In this document: positions 57,179 through 64,000 of the stretch, piece by piece
How positions within the stretch are numbered: the first letter of the stretch is position 1
How the letters are laid out: each line of letters begins with the position of its first letter
Source: Excoecaria cochinchinensis
Taxonomy: Eukaryota > Streptophyta > Magnoliopsida > Malpighiales > Euphorbiaceae
Direction: 5' to 3'
Length of the DNA stretch: 64,000 nt
Assembly: GCA_947683425.1 (NCBI GenBank)
Contig: CANTUQ010000055.1
Coordinates: 7,635,501-7,699,500 of the forward strand
The notes under the pieces: generated by a model
Database searches by the model: none
Told to the model about the DNA's origin: nothing
The model's input: only the letters and a program-made list of their open reading frames with translations
Position numbers and translations under genes: made by a program

Positions 57179-59579
57179 TGTGACGCACGCCGAACCCCGG
57201 GAGGCCCTGAACGCACGCTTTTAGTGCTTTCAGGAATGAAGTTCATGGAAACTTGCAAGCGAAATTGCAAGGGCGTCTATTTCGGCCAACAAGGAGGTTT
57301 CATGGAGTCACCACCCAATAGAACATTGGGAAAGTTTGTCTAGCCTCAGTGAGCCTAAGACAGCGTAGCTATGTCCATCATAGGCAAGCCGAAGGTGTCT
57401 TGGAGGCCCCACCCTAACATTAGGATGGCCCTCTCGACCTCGCGCTTGGGCAAACTAGAAGTGTCTTGGAGGCCCCCATCCTAATAGAACATTAGTATGG
57501 CCCTCTCGCCTCATGGCGCCTAGGACTGTACAAGTTTTGAGTCTTTTTACGGGACACAAGAGGTGTCTTGGAGGCCCCATCCCAATAGAACACTGAGATG
57601 GCCTTCTCGCCTCATTGAGCCCAAAGACCAGAGATGGTTCAAAACTTCTCATTTATTCATACCTTGGTTAAGTTAAAATCGAGTTTTGAATTTAAGTTTT
57701 CATCCCTTTTCTCATACGTTTTGATGCAATAATTAGAGCGCAAGTTGGTGATTCGAGGAAAGCAGTAAATGAAAGCATAATTAAAGTAAAATACATAAAA
57801 AAATAAATTACAACAAAACTAGGGGCGAAATACAACCCCCATTGTAAAATAAATGTAAATCATGCATAAAACGGGGTATTTATTAAGGATGAGAAAATTG
57901 GCCCTCGCATGCATAGTTAAAAATAATATTTTTAAAGTGACAATTTACTTGGATGGAAAATTAGGACATTGGTCCCACTTTATTAGGAAAAGCCAATTTT
58001 ATTTATAAAAATATTTTTGTGTGATTTTTAATTAAGCGTGCATAAAAAAAGATTTTATTAATAATTACATGACAAATAAATTAAAAAGATAAATAAAGGA
58101 AAAATATTAAATACAATAAAAATAAATCCCCATATCTCCTCTTTCGTTCGCATGGATGCTCAAACAAGGAAAAATAAGGATTTGAAACAAAAAACAAGCA
58201 CAAATAAAATTTATGTTAGTAATTAAATCAAGAAAATCAATTAAACACATAAAACAATAAATAATTAATTAGAATAAATAAAATATGCATTATGTATGAC
58301 AAATAAATTAAATGACATATTAAAATAAATAGATTAACATATTAACACAAAGAATGATAATAATAATGATAATAGTGATAATAATAATAACAATGATAAC
58401 AATGGAAATGAAGAATAAAAAATTAAATAAAATAATAATAGAAATGAAGAATGAACAATTAAATAAAATAAAGTAGAAAGAATATTAAAAATGTTAAAAA
58501 TATATACAAAATCACATAAAATAAATAAAAACACAATAAATATAAAAATCTACATTGTTAATAATTAAATATAAACAAAAAACAAATAAAAGAAAAATAA
58601 AATTAAAAGATTAAGCTTAGAATGTTTACCCTCAGATTTTGGATTCGATTGATGAAAAATATGATTGATTTCCTTGGTTTGATTCACAAAATAGAAATAA
58701 AAATAATAAAAATTGGAATTTTATTCCAAAAGAAAATTGATAAAAAAAATAATAGAAGAAAATAAATTAATTCTCAAGAACAAAGAATAGATTTCTTTGT
58801 CTCAAGTATGTTTATTGATTAAAATTGTAAAAAAATGGAAGAAAAGAAATTTAATTTCCAAAAAAAATAAAGAATTATTTTCTTTGTTTTAAGAAATTAT
58901 AATTGATAATAAAAAAATAAATCTCAAGAACAAAGAATGGTTTTTCTTTATCTCAAGAAAAATTCTTGATTAAAAACTGAATTTTTAACTTTGAGAATTT
59001 TATTTGGAGAAAAAAAAATGAAAAAAGTGTAGAGATAATTCTTGGAGAAGAAGAAGAAGAAAAATAATGATTTTTCATGCAAAATGAATTCCTCTCCAAT
59101 TCCCTTTCAAATTTTCAACTTAAATGAATAAAAATGGAAAAAATAATTAATTGGGGAAGAAAATAGGATTTTTAGCTAATTTCCCTTAATTTGGTTGTAA
59201 AAAAAGGAAAAAATCATTAAAAACCAGGAAAAAATGGTGAAAGAATCAAGAAAAATGAAGAAAAATTGGAAAAAGGGGGAAAACCCCTTTTGCGGCGGGT
59301 CTGGGGCGACCGACGCAGCGCTCGCCCATCGCATCGCTCGCGCGCGCGCCCAACGCCCGTGCGTCGATATCCGATTTTTCGATTCTTTTTTTTTAAATAT
59401 AACTAAAAAACACTAAAATTTTCAAACTTCATTTTTTAAAACTAATTTTTAAATTTTTTTTTATTCTAAAATGAAATTTGACAAGGAAATTATCACTTTC
59501 AAACTCTTTACCCGTGAATAGGCAATTTATTATCATTTGGTAACTCCGATATAGGCCGACTCAGGACCCGGTGTCTACA
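57179..59579 (-). mobile_element. Element H 3' LTR (Ogre/Tat-like, minus strand)
   Basis: Plus-strand ends are TGTGACGCACGCC and CCCGGTGTCTACA, 2401 bp. On the minus strand U3 has a compact GC island (59290-59370, GCGCGCGCGCGAG). A donor-like CTGAGGGTAAACAT is at 58635-58622. The conserved terminal blocks of this LTR class follow, with TGGAGGCCCC repeats (57396-57580). The first bases of the 5' LTR at 63878 match closely (GAACCCCGGG, GCAAGGGCGTCTATTTCGG). Confidence 0.9.
57390..57620. repeat. Degenerate ~75-bp repeats near the H LTR end
   Basis: GTGTCTTGGAGGCCCC and CCCAATAGAACACTGAGATGGCC/CTCTCGCCTCA variants occur three to four times in tandem. Confidence 0.8.
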
Positions 59580-59598
59580 GTTGCCCCCAGTTTAGGGG
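59580..59598 (-). promoter_or_regulatory. Polypurine tract of H
   Basis: Minus strand CCCCTAAACTGGGGGCAAC directly precedes TGTAGACACC. It is the same GGGGGCAAC type as O1. Confidence 0.85.
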
Positions 59599-59734
59599 AA
59601 GCTAGTACACTAGTGTCTAGGTGAGCCTAAACTCAAAGAAAAGAAGGAAAGAGACACATACCTGAGGCAGTTATCTTTCCGAACTGGGCGATGCTGTTGT
59701 GGTGGTCGTCGCCATGTTATCCTGTGTTGAAGCG

Positions 59735-60245
59735 ATAGTGCCGTGATCATGCTAACTCTCCATAGATTGATAGTGCCGTCATCGTGCTAACCCTTCTGAA
59801 GTGGTAGTGCCGTGGTCATGCTAACCCTCCGTAGAATGGTAGTGCCGCCATCATGCTAACCCTTCTAAGTTGGTGAAGCGGTAGTGCCGTGGTCGTGCTA
59901 ACCCTCCGTGGAGTGGTAGTGCCGTTATCGTGCTAACCCTTCTGAAGTGGCAGTGCCGTGGTCGTGCTAACCTTTCGTAGAATAGTAGTGCCGCCATCGT
60001 GCTAACCCTTCTGAGTTGGTGAAGCGGTAGTGCCATGATCGTGCTAACCCTTCGTGGAGTGGTAGTGCTATTATCGTGCTAACCCTTCTGAAGTGGTAGT
60101 GCCGTGGTCATGCTAACTTTCAGTAGAATGGTAGTGCCGCCATCGTACTAACCCTTCTGAGTTGGTGAAGTGGTAGTGCCGTGATCGTGCTAACCCTCCG
60201 TGGAGTGGTAGTGTCGTCATCGTGCTAACCCTTCTGAAGTTTGAA
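59735..60245. repeat. H tandem array with 146-bp higher-order period
   Basis: Monomers of 34-42 bp (GGTAGTGCCGTGGTCGTGCTAACCC type) alternate in two or more variants. GTAGAATGGTAGTGCCGCC-type landmarks at 59831, 59977 and 60123 are exactly 146 bp apart; each 146-bp unit holds four monomers. Its position just inside the 3' LTR parallels O1's 73-bp array, though the sequences are unrelated. Confidence 0.92.
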
Positions 60246-62479
60246 GTGGTAGGCCCCAAGGAGCCATTCGATTGATTGCCCCCTGAGAGGTCTTTAGTTG
60301 ATTTGCCCCCTGAGAGGTCTTTGAATGGTTGCCCCTTCAGAGGTCTTTTGCTGATTGTTGAATTGTTGCTTGAAATGATGTTTTGGCTTGATATTGTTTT
60401 GGCTAGTTGCCCTAAGAGATTTCTTTAGTTGATGATTGGATTGGTGTTTTGATTGATGTCGTCACTCGCCTTTTGTCGGTGTCCGCATCGAATCTCTCTC
60501 TAAAAAACAGGAAACCAAATATGCAGGAAAAATAGTGAGTATGCACGTGAAATGCATGAGTTATGCAGGAATGCAGGATAAGAATTTATCTTAGTGGACT
60601 TGGAGATGATAGCCGAGCTGGGCTCAACTTGCTATAGGATCGATGCTCTTTGGAATTGCTTTTGAATTCTCATCTGATACCTGTAGTTATTTTTTGAAGG
60701 TAGTGCGTCCCTTGTGGATTTTCACACTAGCTTTTCTTAGCGGGAAATGTGTCCTTTGCAGATTTTCACATAACCCTACACCTTATTTTTGCCTAGAGTG
60801 GACCCAACCAAATCCAGCGGCTTTTTTTTTAGGACAGACTGCCTGTTTCCAGGTTTTCACCCTATCCTTTTGCCTAACTTTTTCTTAGAGTGCCAATTAC
60901 GGTTTTCATCTCTAACGGCTTCTTCTTTTCTTTTTCTCTCTTTTTTTTCTTTTTTTTTTCCAAAGAGGTTGAAGCTGTTGCCAAAGATCCTTCTAAGGTG
61001 ATCAGCATGTACTTATGCCCATATAGTGGCCGTCTGAGCTTGATTCTTCTAATGATGGTGCTGTAGAATTGCCTTTGCGGTTGATAGTAAGGCGAGTCAG
61101 CCGAAGGATCTGAGTGCTGAAAGTAACAGAGGGTAGTTGTAACAATGTGCTAGACAATTTTGAGTATGCAAAATGAATTGTTCTGATCATATCAATATAT
61201 TATGGCCTAAATGCATATGTTTCAGTTTTATTTCATTACACATGATCATTATTTGGCATTAATCTCAAAAATATAAAACCTCATATAATCTTGGGATGGA
61301 TCTTGAAAACATCAAACTTCTGTTATTAATCAGCCCTCTCGGGTTTTCATGATTGAAAATTTTCTCTCAGCCCTTAATTTTTGCCCAGAATGCTTTTTTT
61401 TTCTGGCAGGGCGCCTAATTTTAGTAAGATCGCCTTTTTTCGGTTTTCGACTCGCGGGGCATTTATTATTTATTTTTCTCTTTTTTTTAGCCTTTGCCAT
61501 GGAACCTCCTTCATTCTATTGGTATTGATTGAATTTGCTTTCATCTTCGTTAGCTGGGGAGGCTGCTTCTTCTGACAGTGGTTCTTTTTAGCATCAAAGT
61601 CTTGTTCTTGGCACTTGTGCAAACGGGCCGAGGTAGTGAGTTTCTTCGCTTGGATCTTTGCCGTGAAAGTTTGTATCTTCCTTTTGTTGGCTTTGGTGGT
61701 TCAATTTCTGAAGTAACCTTTAATGGTTGAGATGGAGTTGTACGTTGGTCTCAAATGGTTTAAGACAAAACTATGGTTTAGGTCAGGACTATGGTTCTTC
61801 TTTTTTCTTCTTTTTTTTTTGAGAGGTAATGAGCCGTCCTCCTAAGTTTGGTTATAAGGGTCCCTGCTTTACTCATGTTGGTCTCATATGATTAAAGGTC
61901 GGTCTTGATTGGCTTTGGGGTAAACATCTCAAAAGGTTGTGAGGAAAGGACTCCTAAGAGCTGGGTTCTAATGAGGTATATATTTCTTGTGACCTGATGA
62001 AGCCCTCGAAGTTTGATTTGGCCGCACTGTATGTGTCCTAGATGTTGAGGATGCAAAGGAATGGCTTTTTGAAATTCTGCTCGTCATCATGACGGTATAT
62101 TGAAGCAGCGTCGCCTCCACAATGTCCTTATCAATTATCAGCGTGTCATTCCATGTCCAGGCAAAGGCCCCCCCTTTTTTTTCTTCTTTTTTTTATATAT
62201 ATCTCTCTCTCAGAAATTTCCTCTCTTCAGGAGTTATATCAGATGCTATTAATATTTTCTTTGGGTTTTCCAAAGTTCTGAGATTAAATGCAGTTGTATT
62301 AGTTCAATTAATGTCAAAATGTATGTATCATGATCATGTGAAACGAAATCATTAGAAAAATAAGTAAATAAGCAAAAACTGTTCATCTTATTGAGATCAT
62401 TGCAAAAATTGTCATAAAAAGAAAGTTCTTGGAATCAAAGGAATCAAGCATCTAAGAAACTATCTTTCTCTCCATCTCA
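60246..62479 (-). other. H internal noncoding region
   Basis: 2.2 kb between the array and the gag relic. It starts with three GCCCCCTGAGAGGTCTTT repeats (60279-60345), related to O1's 26640-27190 repeats. T-rich tracts occur near 60920-60960 and 61800-61820. I find no RT, RNase H or integrase on either strand. H is therefore pol-less. Plus-strand frames at 60643, 60789, 61381 and 62122 are Phe/Ser/Leu-rich noise from T-rich sequence. Confidence 0.65.
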
Positions 62480-63175
62480 TTAGTGGATTAAGAGAACCCG
62501 ATCATATTCAAGGTGGAGGAACTGCATTGTAGCCTGCCTTCTTCTTCTTCTCTCTCTTCTCAAGATCCGTGTCTGATTGGTGTCAATAAGAACTTGGATT
62601 TTATTCCTCAACGTCCGGTAGTAATCTGTCAGGTGTCCAGTGTACTGATGGTAGGCGCAGTACTGGTCCTCTCTATGCCCCGGCTGTCCTTGATTCATAG
62701 CTGGTCTAGGCGCCAAAGGTCGCAGCTTGCCCTCTTTCATCAATCTCTCCAGTACCCAGGATAGAAAGAGGCCTAAGTTGGAGTAGTATCTCTGACCTTG
62801 CCCAACTCTAGTAGCTGAAACTTCTGCTGTCTTGCCATTTTTGCTATTACTGCTCCCGACACTACCTGATTTATATACTGACTGGTTCCCATAACCTTTC
62901 CCAGCAAAGCTATTTTGGCTTGCTTTCTTTGCTAGGTAAGCCGCCTCAGCCTCTACAGCAATATCCTTAAGTGACTCCCAATCTTTGAGCCCCTTAAAGC
63001 TGAGCAAATCCCTTAAGTAAGGGTAGGAGTTCCTGATGAATAACCTAATTTGGTTAGCAGTGTCAGGCTTTCTCTTCATCTCCATAACCCTATTCCTCCA
63101 CCTAGTGAGGTATTCGTGGAATGACTCATCGCTCCTTTGCTGTAAGAGCTCGAGGTCCTTCAGGGTGACCTCCAT
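62480..63175 (-). pseudogene. gag: Element H truncated gag
   Basis: A 231-codon minus-strand frame begins M-E-V-T-L-K-D-L. It matches E's Gag from its V-T-L-K-D-L block through F-H-E-Y-L-T-R-W-R-N-R-V-M-E-M and A-Y-H-Q-Y-T-G-H-L-T-D-Y to N-K-I-Q-V-L-I-D, about 200 residues. It has no internal stop, unlike E. The N-terminal ~240 residues of E's Gag are absent: the leader word CTACTTGCTTGC is joined directly to ATGGAGGTGACC. The last ~30 codons (R-R-E-R-R-R-R-R) are frameshifted relative to E. It could make a short Gag C-terminal piece, but that is unproven. The family role is RNA coat and particle protein. Confidence 0.82.
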
Positions 63176-63858
63176 GCAAGCAAGTAGATCCTTCTAACCT
63201 TATTACTTCCACACATGACGTAATGCGGTCTCTTTTCTAGGTGGGCTTGATCCATGGGTTAATGGGGAACCCAATTAATGCGTATGGTGCACGGTGGGAA
63301 ACTGGCAGCATAACATCTCTTGACTAATGCGCATACGTATGAGTTTTGGCCTTTATGTATTTAAACATTTCAACTAAATTAAGATGGGCTCACTGAGGCA
63401 TGAAAGCCTTTGATAAAAGACCATTTAATTTGGTTGATTTTGTTCAATATATAATGGCCCACATAGCAAGCATTGTATTAAGGTACATGTCACCTAGGGG
63501 AAGTATCTATTGCCATTACATGAGCTTTGGTCATGGGTGATGATATTTTAGGGCTACCCAAGCATGGTCCCCGCCGACGAGTCTAGCTCATCACGAGCAT
63601 AACGACCAATCGGATCTCCATTTGATATACCATGATGGTACGAGGCTTGGGCTGGTGATTATCCTTAACACTTTCCTACATTGAATGAACATAGAGTCAT
63701 GCTTCGGGAACGCACCGGGATTAAAAATAGGGACCAAACTAGCGTAGTTCTAAGGCTCTAATGAAATGACATGTAATTTTCGAAAAGGGATAAAATTTTT
63801 AAATTAAAACTCAATTATAAATTTTAACCAAGGTACTTTCGAATCGAAGTCTCTTATG
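63176..63858 (-). promoter_or_regulatory. Element H 5' leader
   Basis: Between primer site and truncated gag, collinear on the minus strand with the E and O1 leaders (CGGTGCGTTCCCGAAGCATG, GGATAATCACCAGCCCAAGC, CATGCTTGGGTAGCC). The acceptor-like end seen in E and O1 is missing because of the leader-gag deletion. Confidence 0.75.
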
Positions 63859-63876
63859 TCCCCAGTGGAGTAGCCA
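63859..63876 (-). promoter_or_regulatory. Primer binding site of H
   Basis: Minus strand TGGCTACTCCACTGGGGA, one G-to-T change from the E site, one base after the LTR end. Confidence 0.85.
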
Positions 63877-63877
63877 C

Positions 63878-64000
63878 TATGACGTGCGCCGAACCCCGGG
63901 ATTGCCCCGAATGCTCGCTTTTAGGGCTTTCAGGAATGAGGTTCATGGAAACTTGCAAGTGAAATTGCAAGGGCGTCTATTTCGGGTAACAAGGAGGTTT
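63878..64000 (-). mobile_element. Element H 5' LTR, first 123 bp in window
   Basis: The plus strand begins TATGACGTGCGCCGAACCCC. This is the decayed equivalent of TGTGACGCACGCCGAACCCC at 57179, and the two stay collinear to the window edge. The rest of the LTR is outside. Confidence 0.88.

Overview
The window is nuclear DNA of a flowering plant, probably a eudicot, from a heterochromatic retrotransposon landfill. I see no host gene, rRNA, tRNA or snRNA. Everything recognisable is an LTR retrotransposon, a piece of one, or a small DNA transposon. The plant assignment rests on Tekay/Del-type chromoviruses (Ty3/gypsy with a C-terminal chromodomain and an initiator-Met tRNA primer site), Ogre/Tat-type gypsy elements (primer site TGGCGACTCCRCTGGGGA, an Arg-tRNA type), Ty1/copia pieces and a hAT-type MITE. 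I cannot name the species.

Left part (1-46 kb). The elements are nested like Russian dolls. A minus-strand gypsy LTR (44690-46212) was hit by element Z (internal end 1-407; LTR 408-2198 continued at 44309-44689). Z's LTR was hit by chromovirus A (2199-11376, with its last 21 bp at 44283-44303; target duplication attta). A's 3' LTR then received other elements: LTR C (16090-16293 and 40009-44282, carrying a hAT MITE) and a composite of Ogre-type LTR pieces, D1/D2/D3 (11377-16089). The composite has different hosts on its two sides and no target duplication, which implies a recombination deletion. LTR C was hit by chromovirus B (16294-40003, duplication tatat). B's polyprotein gene was hit by O1 (20622-34648, minus strand, duplication gttcc), a very young 14-kb Ogre-like element without pol.

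Right part (46-64 kb). A decayed minus-strand gypsy (gag, protease and RT; 46213-49475) carries a copia solo LTR (46951-48406) and is cut by a minus-strand copia element G (49476-50951). G is cut by the plus-strand Ogre-like element E (LTR 50952-53822, then leader, gag and protease). E is cut at 57179 by H, a minus-strand pol-less Ogre-like element that runs off the right edge.

How the parts work together. A and B encode the standard Gag - protease - RT - RNase H - integrase - chromodomain polyprotein. A is dead (many stops, integrase core deleted). B is nearly intact apart from four in-frame stops and the O1 insertion. O1 and H keep LTRs, primer site, a ~700-nt leader and polypurine tract but lack enzymes, so they look like non-autonomous elements moved in trans by E-like relatives.

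The less ordinary signals are: a conserved double hairpin with compensatory changes in four chromovirus LTR families; hairpin-bearing 73-bp and 146-bp tandem arrays inside O1 and H; a predicted 5' intron spanning U5 and leader in the Ogre-like elements; GC-rich palindromic islands inside AT-rich LTRs; and a 666-bp tandem duplication in one O1 LTR.
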